Positions 36,001 to 43,886 of a stretch of DNA of 49,032 nt are shown piece by piece. The translations under genes were made by a program, and so were the position numbers. Numbering within the stretch: position 1 is the first letter of the stretch; the number at the start of each line of letters is the position of its first letter. The notes beneath the pieces are model-generated. The model worked only from the letters and a program-made list of their open reading frames with translations. It was not told where the DNA came from and ran no database searches. Origin of the DNA: a virus; IMG/VR virus record IMGVR_UViG_3300049255_000544, positions 1-49,032 of that record; one strand, written 5' to 3'.

Positions 36001-36167
36001 TCGTCCACAGTGCCGTCCGCCCGCCGTGCGCGGTATTCCTTCGCGACCGCCCTCGCGTCCTCATATCGCCAGCCAAGTTCAGGCGACTGAAGCCAATCGA
36101 GCAGGGGCGTCTCGACGGTGCGACCCTCGTTAGGCAGTTCGACTGATGGCGTGATTCCCATTGACAT
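33087..36167 (-). CDS. hsdR: Type I restriction enzyme, R subunit
   Basis: A 1026-aa protein. The N-terminal nuclease domain has D155 and E169-A-K171 (PIVNIEAKT), a PD-(D/E)XK site. The helicase/translocase has Walker A TQGSGKS at 310-316 and DEAH at 410-413, then further SF2 motifs (FTGTPIE and ARVNRPYTD). Length is normal for HsdR and all key residues seem present, so it looks intact. With HsdM and HsdS it would translocate and cut unmodified DNA. The start overlaps the hsdS end by 38 bp, and its end overlaps the peptidase gene. Confidence 0.95.
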   Translation of the reverse strand: MSMGITPSVELPNEGRTVETPLLDWLQSPELGWRYEDARAVAKEYRARRADGTVDEREVLLLPILKERLIALNPGVITDDERAERVISRLRAERDNQEWLRWLRNEKTMKFAVDEPEQNIRLIDYDSAGRDDDGNDYLATNQFRVEGPKDNIRTDILLFVNGIPIVNIEAKTTGRDWHVDWTEGAKQCARYSREAPQLYYSNAFCGAVNELVFRYGVPATKFHTWHEWRDPTPHTHIPEQDRMKRSVYGLLDRGNLLDLLRNFIVFEVEEGRPVKKVARYQQFAAANEIVRRSLDLDREQEWRRGLVWHTQGSGKSLTILFAAKKLWHHPKLQQPTILIVIDRDQLQDQMIGQFIRTNTEACRVAESKAELISLLSDGDGYRGIIVTIMHKFSGHEKFAVPRPNVIALIDEAHRSQEGDFGKWMRATLPAASLFGFTGTPIENDDHNTPMAFGRILGKDESGQERVERYMQPGGRYSIADAIRDGATIPVHFEPRISDWAVWGEKLDEVFNREFAHLPEGEREALKRENAQLEVILKLPKRIQMIAEDLAKDFIERVRPNHFKAMLVCYDKETCALYKNALDELLGPEVSLCIFSEDPEKDKDLVKANYLGDPARKKAIEDFKKAKPDEEAERAKPENRWRNVEIVIVCDMLLTGFDAPIVETMYLDKGIRDHTLLQAIARVNRPYTDLKKYGVVLDYYGLFDKLEQALNFDKNELGEVAFPFTRLREQFRLEMQWQMELFADFPRTGDRDNIMAILAWLNVNEPKREKFELGYRNLSLLWETLHPDKFLVDHEPAYLWLSRVWMYYIKEFYPAVQKYETDPSDGAKTRDLIRQHVDVEDIKRNLPTYVLDEEYLTKIKERPPDSKALNIEAMLASELEIRMGEDEEFQPLSERLKRIVQRKRNGTLAGLALLKELEELAKETVALIQESKRPLAESIAKAAQERSTGLSAGEAAKIAVAFVKKADEILFPGWPEQEHVDIELFREFTKILAKEFPAAGLHGRDKDFVARCIKLLRKANYRAKSDE

Positions 36168-37464
36168 TTTGAGAAACCTTCACTCTGACTCGGCCGGTGA
36201 GCAGATTCTGGAGCAGTGACGATTTCACCCTGCGAAGCGCGGTCAACTCGCCTTCGCCTGCAGCAATCGTTGAAACCGCGGAGTCAACAAGCGTAACGAT
36301 TTCTCGTTGCTCGTCTCTTGAGGGACAGGCAAACAGCTCACGGCATATATCGCGTTTACCCATCATCCAGAGTCCGCTTCCACACTCCGCTTTTGATTGG
36401 AGGCGGTACAGGAAGGAGCGACTTTGCCAAAGGTATGGGACAAAGCGCTCCACCACTTTGTCGGGGCGGAAACGAAGTCGAATGAGTTTATCCGAGAATA
36501 TCGTATGTACGGCCGGCTCATCGGCCAACAATCCGCCCGTTGCTACATAGTTGCGGTTCCCATTCCCTCGGACGACATAAAAGTCGCCTCTCCGCGCCCG
36601 ACATTCTTCCTTTGTTTGCTCATCGACATCCACGTATGTGGCGTACACGGTTGTGCACATTCCGTCTTCGATGCACTGAACATTCAGGATTGGAGTGCCA
36701 GGTGGATCTGGACGCGATTGGGGCGAAACACCATTAAAAGGAGGACCATCGAGAACGCTACGAATGGGGCACACGTCCCACTCATCCGGAATCTCGCCAA
36801 TCTTGGTCTGCTTGAACCGCTTGTGCCGCCCGGGTATACCGCGTGTGAAGAGTTGCTGCATGAGTGCAGCCTTAAGCCGCCGCGCAGCCGTCAGCTTTGC
36901 TTCAGCACCCTCTATGAGTTGGTCAGTAGCCACCAAAATCTCAGCTATCGCAATCTGCTCAGGGCACTTTGGAAGAGCGAATCGAATGTCTCTGATGTCG
37001 CGGCGAGTTACCGAGGTGAAGGTCGTTCCGGCACCGAACCGTTCCAAGATGGGTCGGATATAGCAGAGCAAATAGTACAGGTAGTCACTATTCACCCCTT
37101 CCTTTGGCACCAGCGCCTCACAACTCTGATTGCATGTGAGCGGCACGCCCGCGATGGCTACGTTGCCGATCGTCCCACGCGTGGAGATGACCAGTGAGCC
37201 CGGTTCCAGTAGCCGGCAATTGGAGGACTCTATGGCAAGTGGAGTTATTCTTCGTTCGCTGGTCGTGGCAACACGCCTCTTGAGATTGGTCATTTCCGTG
37301 GGCGTGAGCCACGGGATCTCCCCATTCCAAAAGCGCGGCTCCGAACTATCCGGTGTGCCACCACCGACAATGTCAGCAGCATCACGCAGACGGAACTCGG
37401 CCCAACCAGGCGGGATGCCATACCGCTCAATGAAAGTGTGATGGGCGCTACGCCGGCTGGACAT
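36130..37464 (-). CDS. hsdS: Type I restriction enzyme, specificity subunit
   Basis: A 444-aa protein with two target-recognition domains separated by a conserved coiled helix. The first runs to about residue 180, ends with the FALPKCPEQIAIAEIL motif and is followed by a helical spacer (EAKLTAARRLKAALMQQLF). The second ends at ACPSRDEQREIVTLVDS with its own spacer helix (LTALRRVKSSLLQNLLTGR). The two half-sites set the split DNA target. I placed the start at 37464, overlapping hsdM by 17 bp; the longer frame upstream gives Arg-rich sequence with no homology. The DNA target cannot be read from sequence. Confidence 0.9.
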   Translation of the reverse strand: MSSRRSAHHTFIERYGIPPGWAEFRLRDAADIVGGGTPDSSEPRFWNGEIPWLTPTEMTNLKRRVATTSERRITPLAIESSNCRLLEPGSLVISTRGTIGNVAIAGVPLTCNQSCEALVPKEGVNSDYLYYLLCYIRPILERFGAGTTFTSVTRRDIRDIRFALPKCPEQIAIAEILVATDQLIEGAEAKLTAARRLKAALMQQLFTRGIPGRHKRFKQTKIGEIPDEWDVCPIRSVLDGPPFNGVSPQSRPDPPGTPILNVQCIEDGMCTTVYATYVDVDEQTKEECRARRGDFYVVRGNGNRNYVATGGLLADEPAVHTIFSDKLIRLRFRPDKVVERFVPYLWQSRSFLYRLQSKAECGSGLWMMGKRDICRELFACPSRDEQREIVTLVDSAVSTIAAGEGELTALRRVKSSLLQNLLTGRVRVKVSQNVNGNHAISRTA

Positions 37465-39421
37465 ACTTTTGAAGCAATGATTCGACGGTCTTCTTTTGGT
37501 CCTCAAAGGCTTCGGTTGCCTTCGCGAGCTCACCCAGGGCGCTCTCAATGGATATCGTTTCCTCCGGTTCAAATGTGTCGACGTACCGAGGGAGGTTCAG
37601 ATTGAATTCGTTCTCCTCGATCTCTTCCGGCTCTGCAACGACGAAGTAGCGCCGTGCCTCGACCGGATTTGCGCAAATCCGGCACAGGTCGGATGCAGCT
37701 TCGCGTGCCAGTGCAATTTCACGGTCCGCGTGCTGCCGGGCCGCTGCCCGCTTCTCCTCGGCTTCTAACTCGAGCTTCTCGAGGGCCTTCAATTCACGCT
37801 TGAGGTCCTTCAGCCGTTCGGCATTCGCTTTCTTTTCCTCGCGGAACTTCTTGCGCTCCTCCTTCCCCTCCGGTACCTCCTTTTTCGCGAACGCATCGCG
37901 CTCTTCCCACTCTTTTCTCAGGGCGGGAAGCGGAGCCAGAAATGGCTGGTACGCAGCATCGATCTCACCAAGAGCCGCATCGCGCTCGCGCTCGATGTCT
38001 GCGATCAGCTCGGCCTCATGCTTGGGAATGAGATTCCGGCACTTTTCCAAGTCGCCAAACGCTCGCCAGGGAACAAGCACTCGCATACAATCCGCCCGGC
38101 GCAGAAGGTTTTGAGGGTTGTTCGCCTGATAGTGGCGCGACGCCCAGATGAGAAGGATCTTGCCTTTGCGCTCGGACGCCTTGCGCTTGTTCAATACCAC
38201 CAGGCAACCCGGAACGTTGTTTCCATAAAACAGCTTCGAGGGCAGGACAATCACGCATTCAATATGATCTGCCTTGATGAAGCCCTCGCGGATCGTGTAT
38301 TCGGAGTCCGCCTTTTGATTGCGCCCGTCTTCTTCCTCGGTCTGCTCTGGCTGGCCGCGGAAAAGAATGCCCTGCGACATGACGATGATGGCGCGCCCAG
38401 TGGGCTTGAGCGACTTCACAACCTGCAGCAACCACGCGTAGTCGCCGTTGTCGCGCGGTGGGAGAACGGAGCCAAACCGGTCATACGGATCGCCGCCCAC
38501 GAAGTCGTCATAGCCCCACGATTCAAGGGAGAACGGCGGATTCATGACGACCCGGTCAAACTGGCGCAGGCGGCGAGTGTGGCCTTCACGGAAATAGGGT
38601 GCTCGGATACTGTCGCTGGGCGGGGCCTGCTGGAAGCTGCGGACTCCGTGGAGATACATGTTGATGCGTGCGATGTTGGCCGTCGAAGGGTTGCTCTCCT
38701 GCATGTAGAAAAACAGCCGCTCGGCCTCCTTCTTTCCGAAGTGGCGCTCGACATAGTTGCGACATTGGAGGAGCAAGCCGCCGGAGCCGGCGGCCCAGTC
38801 GCAAACATGGTGCCCTGGTTCGGATTCGACGATCTCCGACATCAGAAAGGCGACTTCCTTCGGCGTGTAGAATTCGCCGCTGGATTTGCCGGCCTTCGAC
38901 GCGAAATTGCGGATCAGGTATTCGTAGGCGTTGCCAAACAGGTCATCGGCGACGCTAGCGTGGTCCAGAGGAAGGCTGCCGAAGTGGTTGATGATCTGGA
39001 CCAGCTTGCTGCGCGGCAAACGGTCCTGGGCATTGAAGTCCACCGTGCTGTTCGCGAGGATTCCGTCAAACTTCGGCTCATTGGCCCGCTCGATGGCGCG
39101 CATGGCGTCGTTCAGCGCCTTGCCGAGCTCGCGCTCAGTGGTACGGGCTACTTTCTCCCAGATGCAGTCTTCGGGAACGACGAAGTCATGCATGCGCGGG
39201 TCACGAGCCAGGTCGGCGTCTCCGAGTTCCTTCTCGAGCGCCGCGACGTTTTCGAGGTAGACGTCGTTGATGCGCTTGTAGAAGAGGAGCGCGAAGACGT
39301 AGCCGCGGAACTCAGAGTGGTCAACGCCACCCCGTAGCATGTCCGCCGCCTTTTCCAGGAAGGCGTCCAGTTCCGCTTGGGTGAGCCGCCGCTGTGGGCG
39401 CGTCTTTACAGAATTCGCCAT
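37448..39421 (-). CDS. hsdM: Type I restriction enzyme, methyltransferase subunit
   Basis: A 657-aa N6-adenine methyltransferase of the HsdM class. The N-terminal HsdM domain is followed by GEFYTP at 182-187, the SAM motif as DWAAGSGG at 208-215 (usually DPACGSGG) and catalytic NPPF at 294-297. The C-terminal part has a long coiled coil (about 480-570, Lys/Glu/Arg-rich). Length is longer than the classic 500-530 aa because of this coil. It modifies host DNA and forms the M2S core. It lies 123 bp downstream of the MerR-like regulator and could be under its control. Confidence 0.95.
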   Translation of the reverse strand: MANSVKTRPQRRLTQAELDAFLEKAADMLRGGVDHSEFRGYVFALLFYKRINDVYLENVAALEKELGDADLARDPRMHDFVVPEDCIWEKVARTTERELGKALNDAMRAIERANEPKFDGILANSTVDFNAQDRLPRSKLVQIINHFGSLPLDHASVADDLFGNAYEYLIRNFASKAGKSSGEFYTPKEVAFLMSEIVESEPGHHVCDWAAGSGGLLLQCRNYVERHFGKKEAERLFFYMQESNPSTANIARINMYLHGVRSFQQAPPSDSIRAPYFREGHTRRLRQFDRVVMNPPFSLESWGYDDFVGGDPYDRFGSVLPPRDNGDYAWLLQVVKSLKPTGRAIIVMSQGILFRGQPEQTEEEDGRNQKADSEYTIREGFIKADHIECVIVLPSKLFYGNNVPGCLVVLNKRKASERKGKILLIWASRHYQANNPQNLLRRADCMRVLVPWRAFGDLEKCRNLIPKHEAELIADIERERDAALGEIDAAYQPFLAPLPALRKEWEERDAFAKKEVPEGKEERKKFREEKKANAERLKDLKRELKALEKLELEAEEKRAAARQHADREIALAREAASDLCRICANPVEARRYFVVAEPEEIEENEFNLNLPRYVDTFEPEETISIESALGELAKATEAFEDQKKTVESLLQKYVQPA

Positions 39422-39544
39422 CTACACTTCATCCAGATCGATCGGTCGCTTGGCCGGATACGGTCAGTGTCCCACAAGAACGCCTTGCAGCAAAAGACTT
39501 TACGGGATGCCGGCACCCTACGGGCATGCGCGTCTCGGGGCCCC

Positions 39545-40045
39545 TTAGCCGCCGCGACGCGACGAAGCTCGGGACGCCTGAGATGGTAGAGCTGTGGTGG
39601 AAGGAGGCTTCCGCTCACCAACACGAATGTCTTGCTTCATCTCATTCACGGTTCGCGCGAGGTCAAATACGAAGGCGAAGGAAGTTTGACCGGGCCTTCG
39701 CAGCGCACTCACGATCTTCTCGGGGCTGGTCGCCACCTGGACATCCGAGCCGGTGACGATCAGGTGGCAGTCTGAAAGTGGGTTTGGCAGGTTCTTTCGC
39801 GCGCGCAGGAAATCCACAACTCGACGGAGAGACTGGGTTGAAACTCCCGCCTCTCGGAGCTCACGCGCTACGCGCAACGCGAGCAAGTCCGAGAACGAGT
39901 ATCTACGTTCTGTACCGGTACCCCTCGCTTCCGCAATGCTGGGGACGATGAACTTCGTCCGCGCCCAATAGTCAATGTTGCGGAAGGATACTCCCGTGAT
40001 GCGGACTGCCTCGCCTGTGGAAAAGCTGTCCTTGATCTGAGCCAC
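39545..40045 (-). CDS. MerR-like regulator of the restriction operon
   Basis: A 166-aa protein starting at GTG 40045. Residues 9-80 are a MerR winged helix-turn-helix (STGEAVRITGVSFRNIDYWA, RRYSFSDLLALRVARELREAG). The rest is short (HLIVTGSDVQVATSPEKI), not the usual cysteine or ligand domain. It is transcribed in the same direction as hsdM. Two palindromes lie just upstream of its start (40059-40108), consistent with self-repression. It probably delays or tunes restriction-modification expression after phage entry; that role is inferred. Confidence 0.75.
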   Translation of the reverse strand: MAQIKDSFSTGEAVRITGVSFRNIDYWARTKFIVPSIAEARGTGTERRYSFSDLLALRVARELREAGVSTQSLRRVVDFLRARKNLPNPLSDCHLIVTGSDVQVATSPEKIVSALRRPGQTSFAFVFDLARTVNEMKQDIRVGERKPPSTTALPSQASRASSRRGG

Positions 40046-40058
40046 AGTCTATATGTAG

Positions 40059-40108
40059 CACAGTTCAGTGAGCTGTGGTTTTTTCGATAGCACAGTTCAC
40101 TGAACTCG
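40059..40108. promoter_or_regulatory. Two palindromic operators upstream of the MerR-like gene
   Basis: The first palindrome, CACAGTTCAGTGAGCTGTG at 40059-40077, has one mismatched pair. The second, at 40091-40108, contains a perfect 13-bp core AGTTCACTGAACT (40094-40106). They share TAGCACAGTTCA and their centres are 32 bp (about three helical turns) apart. A -10-like TATAGT for the minus strand lies at 40112-40117 (seen as ACTATA on the plus strand), which would place the start of transcription at the second palindrome. These suit dimer binding by the MerR-like protein. Confidence 0.55.
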
Positions 40109-40202
40109 ATTATACTATAAGCTGCAGTTTTCTCCGGATCGTCCAGAGGACAATCCGGATCAAAAATCAATTGAAAGGGGTAAAAGTAGCGACTACCGCC
40201 AG

Positions 40203-40222
40203 GGGCCGCCGTTGAGCGGCCC
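40203..40222. repeat. Perfect 7-bp hairpin in the divergent intergenic region
   Basis: GGGCCGC, loop of six, GCGGCCC. It lies between the MerR-like gene and the Argonaute gene. There is no T-run, so it is not a clear terminator. It could be a leader structure or attenuator for either transcript. Confidence 0.4.
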
Positions 40223-40285
40223 AACACATCAGCGCGCGTTTCGTGAAGCCACGGTTTGCGAGGCCAGGGGCTGCACGGAGCAAAG

Positions 40286-40300
40286 GATCACGGCGTGATC
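40286..40300. promoter_or_regulatory. 15-bp perfect palindrome upstream of the Argonaute gene
   Basis: GATCACG-G-CGTGATC, 48 bp before the Argonaute ATG. It differs from the operators near the MerR-like gene, so it may bind another regulator. No clear -35/-10 pair is visible nearby. The rest of the 303-bp region 40046-40348 holds no gene I can support. Confidence 0.4.
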
Positions 40301-40348
40301 AACGCTCTTAGTGTTTATAGCATGGCGCGCCGCCACTAGTCAAACAAA

Positions 40349-42709
40349 ATGTTGAAGAACTGTTTTGAAACAGAGGAGATGCTGGCGACACGGGCGCCGT
40401 CCGCGAACCTGGTTTTGAACTTCTCGACAGTCCAGTTCGCTGATATCGAGATCACCGTTGGAGAGCTGCCTTACGGCGCTGACGGTGAGCAGGTGCTCGA
40501 GCAGCTTCGGCGAGACCACAACGGGACGCATGTCTTCCGCCGGGAAGGTGCAGACCGCATCGTGGCCGTTTCTGTGGCCGCAAATGCGCCGCTCATTGGA
40601 GAACCGAGGACAATCCGTCCAAGGGAACACCTGGGGCTGACCGCAGCGCTGATCCGGAATGCGCTCCTAACTTACGTTTCGGGAATGGGGCGGACCGTTT
40701 TGAGCTATGAGCCAATGCGGTTTATCGCCCGTGACGATGTTCTTCACGAGTTGCAGGGGATTTCGCCTCCAGAATGGCTCTCTCTTCGGCTCCTGTACGA
40801 AGTCTCCATTCGGCCGCTCTACTTTCTGAAGAAGGAGCCGCTTGTTGCCGCCGTCGTGGATGTGCGAACCACACGCCTCATCGAGCGGACGGCGTGGGAA
40901 CTTATCGAGGACGGTTTTTCCATCGAGGGTTTCTACGTGGGCAGGCGCCTCCAGAGCGACGATGCGCGAATAGCGCCACAGTTCGAGCTACTTGGGCGCG
41001 TTACGGCGAGAGACGGCTCTCGGCTTTCCCTGGCCGATTCGCGAGATGGAATCGCGTTTGTTGAAGCTCATGAAGTATGGCCTGAAAAGCGGGCCTTCGC
41101 CGACTGCCTAGCGCACGTGTTCAAGGATCGCGCGCCCCAGGTCGCTGACCTCCTCGATCGCAAGCGGGCTGGCTTGAGGCACGGTCCTACCCGCGTCGAA
41201 CGGATCAAGAGAACCATCGGTTTTCTCGGGAAACAGCAGCACGAGATGGTTCCGGGCGTGCCCTTTACGTTCGGGCCGCTTCTTGACAGCGGGGACGCTT
41301 TGTTCCCGCCGCTTGAGCGGGCGCCGAAGCCCGTCTTTGTGTTCGATCAGACTGGTTCCAAGACAGACCTGTGGAATGACAGGGGCTTGAGCGAACACGG
41401 CCCGTACACGGCTCAGGTTTTCACGCCCAACCAACCCCGAATCGCAGTTATATGTCAGCAGTCGATGAAGGGGCAGGTGGAACAGTTCCTGCACAAGTTT
41501 GAGCAAGGCATCCTTCTGCCGCCACCGCCGGGAGACCGAGGCCGTCCAAGTAGGCGTCAAACGAACTACTTCGAAAAAGGCTTTCGACGGAAATACGCGC
41601 TACAGGGCCTCCAGTTCGAGTTCTTCCCCACAGACGGCAATTCGGTGGAAGCGTACAGGAAAGCCTGCCAGCGGGCGCTGGAGAAGCACGGCAGCGGACA
41701 CAAGTGGGATCTCGCCTTCGTTCAAATCGAAGAGTGCTTCCATGGCTTGCCTCCAAGATCCAATCCTTATTTCGCTAGCAAGGCCAGTTTCCTCACGCAT
41801 CAGATTCCGGTGCAGGAATTCCAGATCGAAAAGACGAGGAAACCCGACCGGGACCTGATCTACGTACTCAACACGATGGGCCTCGCGACATACGCGAAGC
41901 TCAACGGAATCCCGTGGCTGCTGAAGGCGAATCCGACTATCGCGCACGAATTGGTGATAGGGCTCGGATGCGCCAACGTTGGCGAGGGCCGCTTAGGAGA
42001 GCATGAGCGTTTCGTAGGCATCACGAGCGTCTTTAGCGGTGACGGCAATTACCACCTATCGAACCTCTCGAAGGCGGTATCCACGGACGAGTACCAGACA
42101 GCGCTGCTCGAAACCTTGCGAGCCGCCATTTTGAAGGTTCGGCAGGATTTAAACTGGCAACCCAAGGACCAAGTTCGCCTGGTGTTCCACGCCACGTTCA
42201 AGCGATTCAGTGCGGAAGAAGTGAAATCGATCAAGGCGGTTCTCTGCGAGCTGGGGGACTACGACGTCGAATATGCGTTCCTCCAACTGAGCGAGCAACA
42301 TCCCTTCATCCTCTTTGACAAGAATCAAGGCGGCACCTACGATCCCGAAGCTAGGGGGCATAAAGGAGCCTACGCGCCGGAGCGGGGCCGATACATTGAG
42401 CTCGGCAAGAGGGAGGTGTTGCTGTCCCTAACCGGGCCGCGGGAGGTCAAGCGTCCAGAGGACGGTACGCCGCGTCCGCTGCTGGTGAGCCTGCATCGCG
42501 ATTCCACCTTTACGGACATGACCTACCTGACCAGGCAGGTGTTCGCATTTTCGTGTCACTCCTGGCGCACGTTCCTCCCGTCGTCGGTGCCGGTGACGAT
42601 CCAATACTCGAATCTCATTGCGAGCGCACTCGGTCACCTCTCACTGCTGGATCGATGGGACCCCGACGTGATGCTGGGACGCATCGGAAAGACTCGATGG
42701 ATGCTGTGA
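40349..42709 (+). CDS. Long prokaryotic Argonaute, catalytically inactive (long-B type)
   Basis: A 786-aa protein with N-terminal, linker/PAZ-like, MID and PIWI parts. The MID 5'-phosphate pocket is intact: Y474, K478, Q489 and K517 fit the YKQK motif (SNPYFASK, IPVQ, AKLNGIPW). The PIWI tetrad is lost: the first Asp position is G540 (VIGLG), the third is T616 (FHATF) and the last is near N755 (IQYSN). So it should bind guides but not cut, as in long-B Argonautes, which act through a partner effector (SIR2, nuclease or membrane protein) in abortive infection. The downstream gene overlaps by 13 bp. Start ATG 40349 has no clear ribosome site; ATG 40379 is an alternative. Confidence 0.88.
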   Translation: MLKNCFETEEMLATRAPSANLVLNFSTVQFADIEITVGELPYGADGEQVLEQLRRDHNGTHVFRREGADRIVAVSVAANAPLIGEPRTIRPREHLGLTAALIRNALLTYVSGMGRTVLSYEPMRFIARDDVLHELQGISPPEWLSLRLLYEVSIRPLYFLKKEPLVAAVVDVRTTRLIERTAWELIEDGFSIEGFYVGRRLQSDDARIAPQFELLGRVTARDGSRLSLADSRDGIAFVEAHEVWPEKRAFADCLAHVFKDRAPQVADLLDRKRAGLRHGPTRVERIKRTIGFLGKQQHEMVPGVPFTFGPLLDSGDALFPPLERAPKPVFVFDQTGSKTDLWNDRGLSEHGPYTAQVFTPNQPRIAVICQQSMKGQVEQFLHKFEQGILLPPPPGDRGRPSRRQTNYFEKGFRRKYALQGLQFEFFPTDGNSVEAYRKACQRALEKHGSGHKWDLAFVQIEECFHGLPPRSNPYFASKASFLTHQIPVQEFQIEKTRKPDRDLIYVLNTMGLATYAKLNGIPWLLKANPTIAHELVIGLGCANVGEGRLGEHERFVGITSVFSGDGNYHLSNLSKAVSTDEYQTALLETLRAAILKVRQDLNWQPKDQVRLVFHATFKRFSAEEVKSIKAVLCELGDYDVEYAFLQLSEQHPFILFDKNQGGTYDPEARGHKGAYAPERGRYIELGKREVLLSLTGPREVKRPEDGTPRPLLVSLHRDSTFTDMTYLTRQVFAFSCHSWRTFLPSSVPVTIQYSNLIASALGHLSLLDRWDPDVMLGRIGKTRWML

Positions 42710-43701
42710 TCTCGACGACTTCGGAATTCCTGCTGTCGGACGCCCGCGCCGCGCTTCAAAGGCGCGTGACGGAACCCGAACGCCCGGAGCTGAGCAAAGC
42801 CTTTGGGGCTTGGTTGCTGGGCAGAACGGAAGCCTGTGCCGATTTCGTCTCTTTGATCAAGGCAGCCGCCGAGAGAGAGGGAGCACTTCAGGATTTTCAG
42901 ACAGTTGCCATCTTGGGATTCGGAGCCGCTGCGGGAATTCTCGGTCCTGAGCAGATGGCGGTCCTTAAGAAAGGGTTGCGTAGACAGGTCGGCCGCGAGG
43001 TCGTAATTGATGAGGTGCCGGCGGCGTTCTGTTCGGACGCCGTCGGCATTCTCGGCATCGTCCTCGGAACGAAGGCTATCGCCGACCCGGAAGTCACAAA
43101 CGAGGTTGCGAAGTGGCTTTCGAAGTTCCTGAAGAACAGTTACGAAGGAAGGTGCACGGAAGAATGGCAGCGTTGTCTCTATGCTGTGGCAGACCGCCAG
43201 ATGGGAGGCTCACTCAACCTCGCTATACCCCGGTCCCCGGCTGCGTCCGACGTGCGTCTGGCGCTTGCCGCAAAGAATGTACTTGAAGCTGGCACCGACG
43301 GACTGAGTGATCAGGATGGCGAGCGGGTAATAGCGTTGGCGCTACGTGAGCTGCCGCATGAACTGTCCTGCGACCAGGCTGCCTTGCGTCTTGCCGCTGT
43401 TGAAGCGGTCGTCGAGACAGCTGTACCAATGATCAGCGGCCAAACCACAGCGCGCCAGCCCAAGCCCGACCGTTCACTTTCTGATCGAGATACTCGCCTG
43501 CATGATGCGATTGGTAGCCAACGTTTCTCCACCATGACGAATGCCGAGATCATGAAAGACTCCAAGGTGAAGAAACTTCTGCACTCTGAAAAACTGGAAC
43601 CCGGCGGTGATGCTGCCAAACGGTGTCTGGATCGAATTAGGCACGCAAAGGGATACCTGTTGTCCCGCCAGATCGCCGAAAAACGGTCCAGCGTGAATTA
43701 A
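42697..43701 (+). CDS. Argonaute-coupled protein of unknown family (candidate effector)
   Basis: A 334-aa protein whose ATG lies 13 bp inside the Argonaute gene, after a GGAAAG ribosome site. It looks almost all-helical. Two Gly/Ala-rich hydrophobic segments stand out at about 69-83 (VAILGFGAAAGILG) and 114-128 (DAVGILGIVLGTKAI); they are short for membrane helices but could be. I see none of the motifs of known Argonaute partners: no SIR2, TIR, PD-(D/E)XK, HNH or P-loop. The C-terminal part is charged (NAEIMKDSKVKKLLHSEK). The longer frame from 42553 is a shadow of the Argonaute gene. By context it is the effector or helper of the Argonaute; its activity is unknown. Confidence 0.75.
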   Translation: MDAVISTTSEFLLSDARAALQRRVTEPERPELSKAFGAWLLGRTEACADFVSLIKAAAEREGALQDFQTVAILGFGAAAGILGPEQMAVLKKGLRRQVGREVVIDEVPAAFCSDAVGILGIVLGTKAIADPEVTNEVAKWLSKFLKNSYEGRCTEEWQRCLYAVADRQMGGSLNLAIPRSPAASDVRLALAAKNVLEAGTDGLSDQDGERVIALALRELPHELSCDQAALRLAAVEAVVETAVPMISGQTTARQPKPDRSLSDRDTRLHDAIGSQRFSTMTNAEIMKDSKVKKLLHSEKLEPGGDAAKRCLDRIRHAKGYLLSRQIAEKRSSVN

Positions 43702-43722
43702 GCAACGGACAAAAACGGTCCA
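43679..43722. repeat. Direct repeats AAAAACGGTCCA
   Basis: The 12-bp sequence occurs at 43679-43690 and 43711-43722, 32 bp apart, spanning the end of the Argonaute partner gene. ACGGTC recurs on either strand at about 43755-43780. They could be regulator or excision-protein sites ahead of the excisionase-like gene. The 185-bp gap 43702-43886 has no gene. Confidence 0.4.
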
Positions 43723-43886
43723 CACTACTCTCCGATCCTTCGGTTTTTCAACCAGTTACCGTCCTTCGAACGGTCAATCTGGCCTTGCCCGTTCTGCCCT
43801 GTCAAGGGCGTATTGAAGCGCGAAATCGCTGAGGGGCAACCCTCTGACCGTCACCCGCGCCCTGAAAATCGAACCGAGCACAGAAT

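Noticed and set aside
38018-39337. Plus-strand frame of 439 codons opposite hsdM
   Set aside because: HsdM motifs are clear on the minus strand; the frame is a shadow.
40349-42709. Argonaute as an active DNA-guided nuclease
   Set aside because: The tetrad positions read Gly, Thr and Asn; slicing activity is not supported.
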